From the NCBI RefSeq assembly GCF_029962835.1, contig NC_080583.1, forward strand, positions 70,293,158 through 70,357,157: a DNA stretch of 64,000 nucleotides, written 5' to 3'. The notes under the pieces were generated by a model. The model saw only the letters and a list, made by a program, of their open reading frames with translations, did not search any database and was not told where the DNA came from. The position numbers and the translations under genes were made by a program. This document shows, in pieces, positions 35,027 to 47,014 of this stretch. Origin of the DNA: Magnolia sinica (taxonomy: Eukaryota; Streptophyta; Magnoliopsida; Magnoliales; Magnoliaceae). Positions within the stretch are counted from its first letter, which is position 1, and each line of letters opens with the position of its first letter.

Positions 35027-38000
35027 TCAATCATCAAAAAGATGGGGATAACGCTCTCGAATCTCAGCCTCGCGCTCCCAAGAAGCCTCCTCAACAGAAT
35101 GGTGACCCCACTGAACCTTCACCAATGGAATAACCTTGGTCCGAAGGACCTGCTCCTTCCGATCAAGGATACGGACTGGCTGCTCAATATAGGAAGCGTC
35201 TTCACGAACCTCTAACGGCTGCCAATCGATAATAGGAAAGATGTCTGACCCATACTTCCTCAACATGGAGACATGAAAAACGTTGTGGACGCTAGGACAA
35301 CCGAGATGGCAAGGCAAGCCGACAGGCCACGGCGCCAACGCGCTCAGTAATCTCAAAAGGTCCTATGAATCTCGGGGCAAGCTTGCCCTTCGCTCCAAAT
35401 CGCACTACGCCCTTCATAGGCGAGACCTTGAGATACACATGGTCCCCTACATCAAACTCCAAGGGACGACGCGGACGATCAGCAAAACTCTTCTGCCGGC
35501 TCTGAGCTGTGCACATCCTCTGCCTCAGGATATCAATAGCCTCTGACGTCTCCTGTACAAGCTCGGGACCTAAGAGACGACGCTCTCCAACCTCGGTCCA
35601 ACAACTTGGTGATCTGCATGGTCTGCCATATAGTGCCTCAAAAGGAGTCATACCGATGGTCGCCTGATAGCTGTTATTGTATGCGAACTCAGCCAATCGC
35701 AGATGCTCATCCCAGCTACCCATCAACACAGGCCCGAAGCATATCCTCGAGGATCTGGTTGACCTCTCGGTCTGGCCATCAGTCTTCGGATGATACGCGG
35801 TCTTGAGCTGCAAATCAGAACCCATCGCTCTCTAAGCTCCCCAAAATCGAGACGTGAACCTCGGGTCTGGTCAGAAACGATCGAGACTGGAACGCCATGC
35901 AATCTCACAATATCCTCGATGAATAATCTCGCAAGCCGGTCCCAAAGGCCAAGTCGCACGTATCGCAATAAAATGTGCCGACTTCGTTAGTCGATCAATG
36001 ACAACCCGGATGGCGTCATGACCGCTACCGAGTCCTCGGCAAGCCCATAATGAAATCTGCCGACACGTGCTCCCACTTCCACATCGGGATACTCAACGGC
36101 TGCAATAGACCAGGGGTCTCCGATGATCGGCCTTGACACGCTGGCATGTCACACTCGGCCACAAAGTCGCGATCTGGCGCTTCATCCCCGCCAAAAAATT
36201 GTCGCCTCATGTCATGGTACATCTTCGTCGAGCCAGGATGGATAGAAAACCGCGATCGATGTGCCTCGGTCATAAGATCTCTCGTAGCTCGGGAATATCC
36301 GGGACACATAATCGGCCTCGGCGAAGTCCACCAATCCATCAATCTGCCTGACTCTCAGATTCTGCCTCTGCTCGGTAATCCGGTAACGATCTGCCGAGCC
36401 TCGATCACCCTTGCGACAAGAGAGGGTTGAATCGCAAGGCTCGATAGCTGAACGATAGATAGAAGACTGCAAGCCAAACTCAAAGTCGTACTGCTATATC
36501 CTCGAGCATCGCCACTCTGAATCATCATATGCGCCACCAGCCTCTTACTGACGGCCGAGGGCATCCGCCACCACGTTCGCCTTACCGGGTGGTGCGGAGA
36601 TCGAAATCATAGTCCTTCAGAGCTCCATCCAACGCCTTTGTCATATTCAACTCAGACTGCGAGAAGAGGTACTTCAAGCTCTTGTGGTCAGAAAAGAGCT
36701 CGAACCTAACCCCATAGAGATAGTGTCTCCACACCTTCAGTGCGAAGACAACTGCAACCAACTCTAAATCATGCGTGCGGTAGTTCAGCTCATGGACCTT
36801 GAGCTGGCGAGACGCAAAGGCCACTGGTCTCCCGTGCTGCATTAGGACAGCACCCAAACCAATATACGAGACATCGGTGAATACAATAAATTCGTCACTC
36901 CCAGAGGGAAGAGTGAGGACAGGAGAGGACGTCAGACGGTCCTTTAACTCCGTAAATGCTCACTCGCAGGCGTCGCTCCAAATAAACTCTGCGCCCTTCC
37001 GAGTCAACCTGGTCAACGGGGCTGCAATACGAGAGAAGCCCTCAATAAAACGCCAGTAGTAGCCTGCTAAACCAAGGAAACTACGGATCTCGGACGCAGT
37101 CGTGGGCTAGCCCCACTGACGCACTGCCTCAACCTTCGAGGGGTCCACTGCGACACCCTCCCTCGTCACCACGTGACCGAGAAACTTTACCTCCTCCTGC
37201 CAAAACTCACACTTCTCCAGCTTTGCATACAGCTGGTGTGCACGGAGGGTTTGCAATGTAACCTCCAAATCTGCTCATGCTCCTCACGAGTCCTCGAATA
37301 AATCGAGAATGTCGTCGATGAAGACTACAACAAATTGATCGAGGTACGGACGGAAGACCTCGTTCATCAATCGCATGAACATCGCTGGCGCATTGGTCAT
37401 CCGGTCAAGGACATGACACAAACTCGAAATGACCATAACGCGTCATGAATGTTCGTAATGTCCTCCTCTCGGACCCGAATCGGATGAAACCGTAACGCAA
37501 GTCAATCTTCGAAAAGAACTGTGCACCCTGCAGATGATCAAACAAATCATCAATCCTCGGGAGCGGTACTTGTTCTTGATCGTGACCTTGTTGAGCTCGC
37601 GGTAATCTCCGCAGCCTCAGCGAGCCATCCTTCTTCTTCACGAAGAGTACGGACGCGCCCCCACGCGAATTGCTCAGACGGATAAAGCCTAACTCGCGCA
37701 ACTCGTCCAATTGCCTCCAGTTCCCGCAACTCCAATGGTGCCATACGATATGGGGCCTTTGAAATAGGCGCAGTACGCACGAGATCAATCTGAAACTCGG
37801 TGAGTCGACGAGGCGGTAATCCCGGAATCTCCTGAAACACATCGGAAAAATCGCAAACCACAGACAAACTGGTCGACGCTCACCACTAAGGGATCCTCTC
37901 TCTAAGCACAAGACATCAAACAAGACAACGGCTCTCCTGCAGGCTCAAGCAATGAATCGAAATCTGCGCAAGCCGGGTATACAAAACGTGAAGCAATCCA

Positions 38001-38330
38001 ATATGGCGTGATACTCGGCAAGCCAATCCATGCCCTGAGATGACATCAAACTCGGACATAGGCAAAGCAAAGCAGTCGAGCAAAAACATGTCCCCAACCA
38101 AAACGGGCAAGACAAGCAAAATCGGCCCAACATGCATCTTCCCCAAGGAGTCGACATCTTGTCAACCCCTCATGAGCGGACTCCAACGGGTGGCAAATCC
38201 ATCGATCGGCAAAACTCTCGGCCACGAAAGAATGCGATGCACGAATCAAACAACACACGTGCAATGCATGCAGACACGGAAGTATACCCTCAACGACTCC
38301 TCCGAATGATTGGATCCTGGTGGGCCGCAT
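35027..38330 (-). pseudogene. Tekay pol: protease, RT, RNase H, integrase, chromodomain (frameshifted)
   Basis: Domains follow in the expected order but in shifting frames. In the protease, the frame before the active site reads VLFDSC and the next frame continues ASHSFVAESFAD (about 38200-38260), then GMDWLAEYHAILDCFT (about 38000). In the reverse transcriptase, [47 protein letters not shown] and the catalytic FIDD (about 37311-37322) are seen. RNase H shows [38 protein letters not shown] and [14 protein letters not shown] (36582-36857). In the integrase, the HHCC region includes IHPGSTKMYHDMRR, then DFIMGLPRTR, HPKTDGQTERS and LRLAEFAYNNSYQATIGMTP. The C-terminus shows FIGPFEITERVGAVACRLAL, VHNVFHVSMLRKYG, and a chromodomain-like VKVQWGHHSVEEASWEREAE ending RERYPHLFDD at 35030. 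At least six frame changes are needed. Motif residues are mostly intact, so the damage is almost all short indels. Confidence 0.85.
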
Positions 38331-38429
38331 AGAATCGAGCTCGAGCTACGGCCGGGAGGTGCTGTCCCCTCGAGCGTGCCTTCCTCTGTGGCCGAGGCGG
38401 TCACCTATGCCCTCTCGCTGCGGCCTTGA

Positions 38430-39590
38430 GGCTAGTGCGATGCGGCCGCCGAGGTGGTCTCGGTGGTGGAGGCCTGCTGTCGGCTGCTCTTGTGGGGGCC
38501 TCTCGCCGCCGCTTGTGGGGGTCTGCTCGCGCGGTGGTGGAGGCCTGCTGTGGACCTCTCTGCGGTGGGGACGAGGACACTCCCACATACGGTGTCTGTC
38601 GCACCACACCTAAAACAAGTGCCGAGAACTGCCTCTCGGAGGTGGTCTGGAGGTGCTGGGTGCCGCTTCTTGGTGCTCGAAAGGTCTGTGCGCCTCTGCG
38701 GTGGTCGACCTCTGCTGGGTATCACCGAAGGAGCTGCCTCTTAGGTCCCTCCTTCGACCACGATCGGGACCGAGAAGTTGTCCCACTCGGCCTCAAAATC
38801 TCGGGCCTTCCGCACCACTTCCTCGAAGGTAGGAGCTCATGCCCAATAACACGGCCTCAAAGACCGTAACGTAAGCCGCCTCGAATCGGCGGGCTCTCCG
38901 CTCCTCATCATCCACTAAATATGGTGCAAATCGGGACTGCTACAAAACGAGGGCATACTGAGCCCCTGTCATATCGCCCTGCACCAAGGCCTCAAACTCC
39001 AATGCTCGCGACGCCGGATGTGATCGGGAAAATATCGGCTTGGCCAAACCGATCCACAAAATCCTCCCAAGTCCAAACAAAATCGGGCTCGGCCATCCTC
39101 AATGCTGATATCCACCACTCACCATAGAGAAGAAATACGGCTAAACAGACTCGCCGCTTGGTCATGCATCCCATCGTATCAAATCTCTTCTCTACATCGG
39201 AGTGTCATCTCTCAATTACGGTCGGGTCTGGCTCACCATGGAAATGCGGGGGATCGAGTCGTCGAAACTCTCGAAGGAGGGCACTCGAGCGCTCTGCTCG
39301 CTGTGGAGAAACGACTAGTGTCTCGCCTCGCCTCAAGTGCGGTCACATACGGCTGCAGATTCTCGCCGTAATCGGGAAGCACTCACAGATACGGTTGGCT
39401 CCGCACTAGTCTCTGGTGGAGGAACTGCACCCATAGACTGGGCAGCATGAATCCCTGGCAGATGGGTGGCATCCTCAGGCGGGGCAATAGGGATCTCGGG
39501 TGGTGGGGCAGGAATCGTAGGTGGTAGTGCGGGAGCCGCAGGTGGTGGAGCGGGAGCCGCAGATGGGTCACTCTCCTGCGCGCCATGTCC
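38430..39590 (-). pseudogene. Tekay gag with degenerate zinc knuckle (frameshifted)
   Basis: The gag core is seen at 38992-39174 (VFLLYGEWWISALRMAEPDF, then VWTWEDFVDRFGQ), typical of plant chromovirus gag. The N-terminal part (39383-39586) is repetitive, with Pro/His/Leu in the open frame. The C-terminal part (38432-38725) has the knuckle CFRCGATDTVCG, in which the H-X4-C spacing is disrupted, followed by a Gln/Pro/Arg-rich tract. Several frame changes prevent a full gag. GC content is locally high, so both strands show long but meaningless frames. Confidence 0.75.
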
Positions 39591-39744
39591 TACAGGAAAG
39601 AGCGAAGGTGCCTATCAACTTTGAAAACTCTCGGAGGCACACTCGTTAAAGGTCGGTAATAAAAGATCGCTAGACTACCCGAACTTAGGACTTAAATCAT
39701 TCATAGCAGACATATAATGTTGTTTTTGGTTATTCCCGAGTTAT

Positions 39745-39756
39745 GCTCTGATACCA
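39745..39756 (-). other. Primer-binding site, tRNA-iMet type (Tekay element)
   Basis: GCTCTGATACCA on the plus strand gives TGGTATCAGAGC on the minus strand, 5 bases inside the LTR that begins at 39762. Confidence 0.9.
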
Positions 39757-39761
39757 ACTTC

Positions 39762-42700
39762 TGTCACGCCCCAAACTCGGAGACCGGGCTCACAAAATTC
39801 CCGATCGCCGAATCCGGCGCCGACAGCCTCCGTAGAACCCCATTCTCGGCTCCCAGCGCCCATTCGCCAGGTTCCGATCCTGGGATGCTACAAGGAGGAT
39901 TTTGTACATCAGTTTGATTCGTAATAAGCATAACCAAAGGCATAACCCACAAACAACAACCAAAAACTCCATCACATTTCCACTATAATCAAAAACTTTC
40001 CAAGTACAATGAGCATAAGGGAAATACAATGAAGATAGACCAAACTCCAAAAGAAGATCAGCCACGCATCCAAGCCTTAGCGCTGCTGCGATCCAACGTC
40101 ACCTGCACGCAACGGTCGTGCATAAGCTTATAGAAAGCTTAGAGGGTGGTGAAAGTGTATGCTCAAGGTGATAATGTAGTCATGTAGTATCAGAGTAATG
40201 CGGAACATGCTGGTGAATGCTAAGAATCCCATTAGCCGTACCAAGGCCATGCGGTGCAAAGAATGTGTCGGCCATACCAAGGCCATGCAATGCAAAATGT
40301 AAGTCATGCATACAAATCCTCATCTAAGTCCACATGTCAATACGACTCAAATCTGGAATATCACCGAGGTCTAGTACACTCCAAGCCAGATTGCCGCCCC
40401 ATCGCGCGCAATAAGGTGAGTGGAAAAGACCTCACTATCCGCCTGCCAATATCGGGCTCGGCTCGTCAATAGCGGACCCATTCCTCGAGCTGGTCAAACT
40501 CAGCCTAGCATTGCCCCCTACTCTCGGGCGGGTAAGGCCGCACCCCCTTCCAACCGACCACGACACAGTGGAAAGTGCAACCGTCTGGTAATCGGCACCC
40601 AGCGCTCATGCACCCACTCGGTCTAGACGTTGGAGCAACCTCCTGGTACCATAAGGGTTTAGGGACTTTCACCCAGGGATATCTATCGCACCCCATGTAG
40701 AACAGTATTTCCGGTATCCAATCCTGCCAACCACGATACGTCTGTGGAGGCTACGGCCCTGATGTCGCTAGGGCGTATAGTAACCATATCACACAATGCG
40801 AATGCATGAATCACACTACCCAGTCATACAGCAATCCTACGCGTATCATGCGCTCATGTAGGGTAACACCCCCTGTACGGGAGCCCCTAAACAATCTGCC
40901 CAAAGGCATATGCTATGATCAGTCATTTCTCATATCAAGCATACGTATGATGCATATGATCATGAATCATGGAATTAAATATGTTATATGGGGTGGATGA
41001 TGTTCATAATGAAGATGGGCCTAGACGGCCTACACATTACACATATGGGCCTAACAGTGGGCCCAAGGGAAAGTCATAATGCGGACATTTAACCACACTA
41101 CACTTACAATGTGGACGTCAAACCAACATTGCTCCCAAGGCACGACTGCCACAAATATCATTTCATAAGTTATTTTGGGATCACACATTGCAATGGACCT
41201 TAGGTACATCCATTGGGCCCTTAAATACATCAAATTAGCCAAGTCATATGGGCCTTATATTCATTAAGTGGGCCACACCAATGGGCCTTATGTACATTGC
41301 AATGGCTATAACCCGGGGGCTTCAGAACATATCAAATAGGCCTAAGCTTATGGGCCTTACACGTGTCAAATGGGCCTCGACAGTTGGGCTCCATATGTAC
41401 ATCAAATGGGTCTACTCACCTGGGCCTTATATGTATCAAATGGGCCTCACCAATTGGGCCCCATGTGCACATCAAATGGGCCTCAACTCATTGGCCCCAT
41501 TACATCAAATGGGCCTCGACCCATGGGCCCCTATTACATTAAATGGACCTCGACCCATGGGCCTTTTATATACATCAAAGTGGGCCTCAACCATGGGTCA
41601 CAAGTACTGAGGTGGGCCTCAATCACGGGCCTCAACATTAGTAAAAATATATACATATAATATAGTATATAATATGTATATAGTATATAATATATATACA
41701 TAATACATATATATAATATTATATGAAATATAATATTATATATATATATACACACACACACACACGCACACATCACAGTGGGCCCACACACTCATCACAG
41801 TGGGCCCACACACTCATCACAGTGGCTCCACGTCCACCGTCCAGGCGGACGGTGAGACTAAAACACTTACATCACTGTGGGCTCCATGTGGGGCCCACCA
41901 TAATGTTTATATTCCATCCAGGCCGTTGATAAGGTCACCTGGACCCAGGTGAAGGGTGGACACAAATTTCACCTTGATCCCAAACTTCTGTGGGCCCAGA
42001 AAAGGCTTCTAGGGTGGAGTTCAATTCACACTGCTTCCTACGGTGTGGGCCACCTGAGTCTTGGATCGAGCTGATTTTTGGGGTGGGCCCACGTCAGGTA
42101 GGGGCCCACCATATGAACGGTTTAGATAGCATATAGACATCAAGGTGGGGCCAACACGGCCGTGGGTGGCTGTGCGAACGTCCGTCCGTCCGGACGCCGT
42201 GCGTAGGCGCTGCCTGCTGCGCAGCAACGCTGCTGTGTTGCTTATTTTTTTTTTTTTTTGATTTCTTGTTTTTCAGTGGTTTCCGCAGGAGGTGTCCACA
42301 TCTAGACGATCTATTCCGTCCAACGGCCTCCCATAGCTTCTGACAAGCAAAACAAGCCCAATATTAGGCCTGTTTCAGCGTATAAAAGGGTTAGGAAAGG
42401 TTTCAATGGTGCAAACCTCCATTTGCCACGGTATGGCCCGCCTAAAGGTCTGATGGATCCCATCTTCTAGGTCAACGCCTAAAAAGGGCTTAGGGAAGGA
42501 ATGGATGGTGTGGATTTAATACATACATCAAGGTGGGGCCTACATGAGTGGACAACCCCCATTGGCAAGTTAATGTTTATGTTTTTTTTTTTTTCCCAAA
42601 ACGCCCAGCGTCCCTGGACGCTGGACCCTTGTAAATATATTAGGGGTGGGCCCTGCTTAGGTGGGCCACCTCATGGAAAATGGTGTGGATACTGCACACA

Positions 42701-43890
42701 AAGTGGGCCCCACTTGTAGGTGATTTGGATGGAATACATACCCTATGGTGGGGTCCATTCAAGTGGGCCACACAACCTCATCATCATACAACAAAATAAA
42801 ATAAAATGAAATAAAAATAAAATAAAGAGGGAGAGAGATAGAGAGTGAGACCGTGTGATGGAGGGACCCCGGCACTATGGGCCCTCCCTTGCACTAAATC
42901 ATACATCAAGTGGGTCCCATTACATGTGGGCCTAATAAATTAAAATTCAACGGTAGAGGTCCCTTCTCCACTAAATCGGACGGTCTAGATGACCCTAAGC
43001 ATGTAAAGAAATAAACATCATGATGGGGTCCATGGAGAATGGCCCCATCATGGAATGATCATGATGATCCAAGTGGTCCATTGGCCACATCTTAGGGTCC
43101 AAAGTGAGATCCAAACCATTGATCGGTTGGCCTCACTTGGCCCAACTTAAAAGCATCAAAATCTACCCTATAAAACACCCACCGCTTGATCTTCTTGTTC
43201 CCTTGGCTTCCTTAGTTCCTTGTGCTACCCTATGATGGAGGAAGATGGGAAATGGATGGTTGAGATGAGAGATGAAGGGGTGGGAAAGGTGGACCTCACA
43301 AATGAAGTTTTCTCACCATGGGGGACTCATACGTATGGTGCTCTCTCTTGGATTTGGATTTTTTGAAAAAAATGAATAAGAGAGATAGTTGTAAAGGGAG
43401 AGAGAGAGAGAGAAAGAGAGAATGATGGGTGATGGGGTGATGGGGGATGGTTTGGGTTGAAAATTGTAAAAAGGTGTATGGTTGTTGTTGAAATTTGGAA
43501 AAGAGGAGTGGTGAGGTGGAAAGAATGGTGGACTTTTGAAAAAGGTGGAGATGGGTTGATGTACTTGAGGTATGGGATGCTTTAATGGTTGATTGATGGG
43601 ACTAATTGTAGAGATTCCTTCGAAATCCGCAACGCGCGGTGTTTCTTCGGAATAAACGCTGATCGGCATCTTCTTGCCTGGGTATCGGTTCGGTGCGCAA
43701 GTCACGGCGTTGGAACCGCGGCGACGACGCGGTCGCTATGATATAACTTTCGGACCAAGCCGACGTCGGTGCGCGGGACCTGGCTTAGGATCGTGCGTAA
43801 ACACTGAATACGGTGCGAAGTTTGCCGGAATTTGACCGGAAGGACCGCGGAAGCTAACGGAACAGTACGGATTAGGACACGGGTCTTACA
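39762..43890 (-). repeat. 5' LTR of the Tekay element
   Basis: It is 4129 bp and matches 30949-34895. It is longer than its partner because of many small extra segments, such as the one around 42600 (GCGTCCCTGGACGCTGGACC), that are missing on the other side. It holds no gene. Confidence 0.85.
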
Positions 43891-43989
43891 GTAACTTCCT
43901 TCTAACTTCTCCTCTACTTACTTTCTATATTACTATAGGAATTTTCTTTTATTCACTTTTAGGATTAGATTCAGAATTAGGGTTTCACC

Positions 43990-45180
43990 ATGGAAGAGTG
44001 GGAACATCAGTATGCTGAAATAGCTAAGAGATATTGGGAAGGGATGTATGATTATTATAATAGGAAACAACCTATGTCTCAAAAATTTTCTGAAAATATC
44101 ATTGAGAACCAACCAATATATGATGCTCCATTGGTTAAGAAGTCCTTCGGTGATTATAGTCGGGAGATAATTGCACTTCACGGATTAAGAAAACAGTACT
44201 TGATTATGGGGTCATTGTGATTATTGGAATGAGGATAATTATCAACCATCCAACAGGAAAAGAACTATGTGTGAATGTATTATGGTTGATAATATGTATC
44301 AACAACCACCAGACTCTCCCACCTATGACCCATATGATTATGAATAGTGGAAACGGAGATATTTGAAAGATGAAATAGCAACACATCATAGTGATTATTC
44401 TCTTGGATCCCCTACCTTTAAAATCCAACCAGAAACGATCCAAGAAGATTCAGTTCAGAAACTCATGAATGCATAAGAGCAATTCAATCAATATCTCTTG
44501 CAATCATTCGTAGACATTGAAAAATCTATCGAATTGATTAAATCAACTAGGTTAGAATGTCAGTCACACCTCAATGAGGGGGAAGAGGCTAGTTTATCCC
44601 AACCTCAACCTAATCCAGAAACACAAGGCGAGAAAAGTGATCCTAACTCGCTTGTAGAGGGTACTGAAATTGAGAATGAAGAGTTGGATTGTGTTAATGA
44701 GCATATGGTTCAATTTCCCGAGAATCGATCTCGATGACTGTCTGAAGGAATGATCAAGAGATGTGGGTGTCTTTCAAATATAATGATACTGACACATTTC
44801 ACTCACATCACACACTTGGTTTTAATGAGGAGGAAGAGCTAGTTTATTCGAGCCTCATCCCAATCTAGAAACAGAATGTGAGGAAAACGATCCCACTCCA
44901 CTTGTGCACTGCACTAAATTGGAAGATGATGAGTATTGAGTGATAATCATGAATGTACAGCCCAGATTTCCCTGGAATCGATCTCAAGTTTGGTCTAGGT
45001 CAATGATTAAGAAGTACAGGAAGTTTTCAACCATAATGAACCACTCCACCCATCTGACATGTCTGATTTAAATGTGGAGGATGAGCCCCTTTCAACCGAC
45101 CCTTCCAACTCTTATGAGGTGTGTTTAGACCACTCCGCTGAATTAAATGATGATATGATTCGAGAGATGGATGAGTTATC
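43990..45180 (+). pseudogene. Gag-like ORF remnant of the tRNA-Asp-primed element
   Basis: It starts at ACCATGG (43990) with MEEWEHQYAEIAKRYWEGMY, a Tyr/Gln-rich protein. Near 44200 a frameshift moves the reading to HCDYWNEDNYQPSNRKRTMC, then MYQQPPDSPTYDPYDYE and a stop. A third segment (44465-44737) reads EQFNQYLLQSFVDIEKSIEL, then a Pro/Gln/Glu-rich tract. The style resembles the gag-like proteins of non-autonomous Tat/Athila-related elements, but I see no zinc knuckle or pol domain. Decayed sequence continues to 45180, where CACTA sequence begins. The function is inferred from position, just after the primer site and leader, and is not certain. Confidence 0.5.
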
Positions 45181-45647
45181 ACTACCAAAAAATTGAACAA
45201 AGGCTACGTACTTTGGAAGTTTTTGGCTATGGATATAAACCGTAGTAGGTTTGCTACAAATTTACTCCATAGTTAAAACCTACATCCTCACCAGGATCTT
45301 ATTAGAGATTGATGGTGCTTAAGGGGCTCCATGGGGCCCATTGGAATGTATGTGTTTTATCTAAGCCATCCATAAATTCTGATATATAATTTTAGTGGAT
45401 GAGCCCAAAAAGTAGGTAGATTGAAGGTCTAAGTGGACCACACCATAAGAAATAATAAAAAATAAATTTCTATCGTTAATATGTTGTGTGGTCCACATAC
45501 AGCTTTGATCTGACTCTTGTTTTTGTATCAACCCTTAAAATGATTCGTTAAAATGAATGCACGGGGTGGATAAATAACATACATAAGCAAAGTGTCGTCC
45601 ATCACACCCTAAAACCCAATCCTACATGCACCATCTCTAAAAACAAA

Positions 45648-45767
45648 TCTCTCCCTCTCTCTCTCTCTCTATCTCTCTCTCAAAACCCAATCCCGCGTGC
45701 GCCCATCTCCCCAAATCCAAAAGCCTCTCCCTTTCCCTTGCCCTCTCTCTATTTCCCACTCTCCCTC

Positions 45768-45815
<48 letters not shown>

Positions 45816-45960
45816 CCTCTCGCACTCACCCTTTCCCTCTCCCTCTCTCGATCTCCCTCGTTTCCTCACCCTCTCTCGATCTCCCGCGTTCCCTCATCTT
45901 TTGGCCCCATTCCCCTCTCTTTATCTCCCGACCTCTCTCTCTCTCTAGGGTTTTCAAAAC
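45648..45960. repeat. (CT)n-rich tract
   Basis: Long CTCTCTCT runs (a pure run at about 45770-45813) mixed with CCCTCTC produce long open frames of Ser/Leu/Pro on one strand and Arg/Glu on the other. These are not genes. Confidence 0.9.
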
Positions 45961-46302
45961 CCTCTTTCGTCGCAAACCCACCATTGATCGGTGAGCAGAC
46001 CCTGTGCCAAGGTTTTCCAAACCCCTTTCATGCAACCCTTGTCACCATCTCAGCTCATCCACCAGTGAGAGTGAGAGAGAGAGACTTGGAGAGCACTTGA
46101 AAGAAGGAGAAGAAGAAGAATGAAGAAGGTCCAAATATCATTTGCCTTTATACATTTGCTATTTATTTCCTAATACATTTGCCTCTATAATTGTATAACT
46201 TTCTGCCTAATAGTTGTGTTCATCCATGTTATTCGACATAATAATTTCTTTGGATATAATTTTTAGGGTGCTGAACTAGCTTCTTTTTTTGTGTTAAACT
46301 AG

Positions 46303-46406
46303 CTGCTCAGGAAGGAAGAAGTGCAGCCACTTCAGCTGCTTGCAGAACATTGGCATAGGAGCTCACTGAACAGCGGTTTCCTGTTCCCCGTATCCTGGCG
46401 TTCAAA
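46303..46406 (+). pseudogene. Exon-like fragment in the second CACTA copy
   Basis: It is bounded by AACTAG and AAA-GTTTG splice-like bases. In frame it reads AQEGRSAATSAACRTLA, a stop, then ELTEQRFPVPRILAFK. It looks like a captured host exon with one nonsense change. I do not recognise the parent gene. Confidence 0.4.
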
Positions 46407-46630
46407 GTTTGTTTTCCTCCAATTATCCTTATGTTTCCTTTTAAAAACTGCCAATGGCCTCACTTGTGTATATAATCTCATGTATGTCATGCATGCTAAC
46501 TATTTGATGAAATGTCTCAACAAGGAATGTTTTGTGTGGATTGCATTTTATTACCATTTTTTTGTCTACCCATGAGTCGACCCACATGGTTGTATGGTTG
46601 GATGACCTACATTGAAACTTGATGCTATAG

Positions 46631-46669
46631 GACATGCCTCAACAATTGAAAGTGAGGCTTCTAGAAGAG
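46631..46669 (+). pseudogene. Second exon-like fragment in the second CACTA copy
   Basis: A 39-base open segment lies between CTATAG and a strong donor (GAG-GTGAGA) and encodes DMPQQLKVRLLEE. It is probably from the same unknown captured gene as the fragment 230 bp upstream. Confidence 0.35.
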
Positions 46670-46939
46670 GTGAGAGAGCAAGATAGAGAACGGATTGTCA
46701 GTAAACACGATATTTTCATGCCTTGGATTGTGTCATGAGTTTCTTAGTTTGAAACTAATGATAGTGGTTTTTTATTTGATTTTCTTTGTTGATATATGTG
46801 TGGACGTGATTTTTTTTTTTATATATTTTGTTTTTATGTTTACGACTTCTTGGCTGTTTATATGATGTTTGTGTTTGCTGCCAAGAGGAGCAGCCACATA
46901 GCCGTTGAACGTCACAGCCGCCGGACATGCTAAAGTGGC

Positions 46940-46958
46940 AAACTCCTGTGGGCCCACC

Positions 46959-47014
<56 letters not shown>

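Larger units (their letters stand above)
30949..43890 (-). mobile_element. Tekay/Del-type Ty3-gypsy chromovirus, 12.9 kb
   Basis: The element lies on the minus strand. The order on that strand is 5' LTR (43890-39762), tRNA-iMet primer site (39756-39745), gag, protease, reverse transcriptase, RNase H, integrase, chromodomain, polypurine tract and 3' LTR (34895-30949). The termini are TGTAAGACCC...GGGGCGTGACA in element orientation, with a perfect GTAAC target duplication. Domain order and the C-terminal chromodomain identify a chromovirus of the Tekay/Del lineage. Large parts of the two LTRs are almost identical, which implies recent insertion. However, the coding region and patches of the left LTR are full of small indels. 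Confidence 0.9.
4318..45180 (+). mobile_element. LTR retrotransposon with tRNA-Asp primer site, carrying two nested insertions
   Basis: The 5' LTR is split into 4318-4473 and 29254-30529 and starts TGTTGAGGG. The primer site follows at 30536, and the internal leader (30554-30948) continues after a second insertion at 43896, where a gag-like pseudogene is read. The visible element is truncated on the right by the CACTA sequence at 45181. A solo LTR of the same family at 52822-54156 confirms both LTR ends and the join across the insertion. The left flank (CCTTC) has no matching duplication, so the far end is missing. The family resembles non-autonomous Tat/Athila-type elements by primer choice only. 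Confidence 0.7.
45181..46890 (+). mobile_element. Second, truncated copy of the CACTA family
   Basis: It begins CACTACCAAAAAATTGAAC and follows the left arm of the element at 11869, with the GCTATGGA...CCGTAG subterminal unit, the GATATATAATTTTAGTG block and the CT-rich tract. Beyond about 46100 its content differs from the first copy. No right terminus (GGTAGTG) was found before gypsy LTR sequence starts, so the right end is missing and the 46890 limit is approximate. Confidence 0.7.

Noticed and set aside
38320..38870. Long frames on both strands rich in Arg, Pro, Gly and Trp
   Set aside because: They come from the GC-rich C-terminal part of the Tekay gag. The opposite-strand frames are shadows with no motif.
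45669..46100. Ser/Leu/Pro-rich and Arg/Glu-rich open frames
   Set aside because: They come from the (CT)n/(GA)n tract only.
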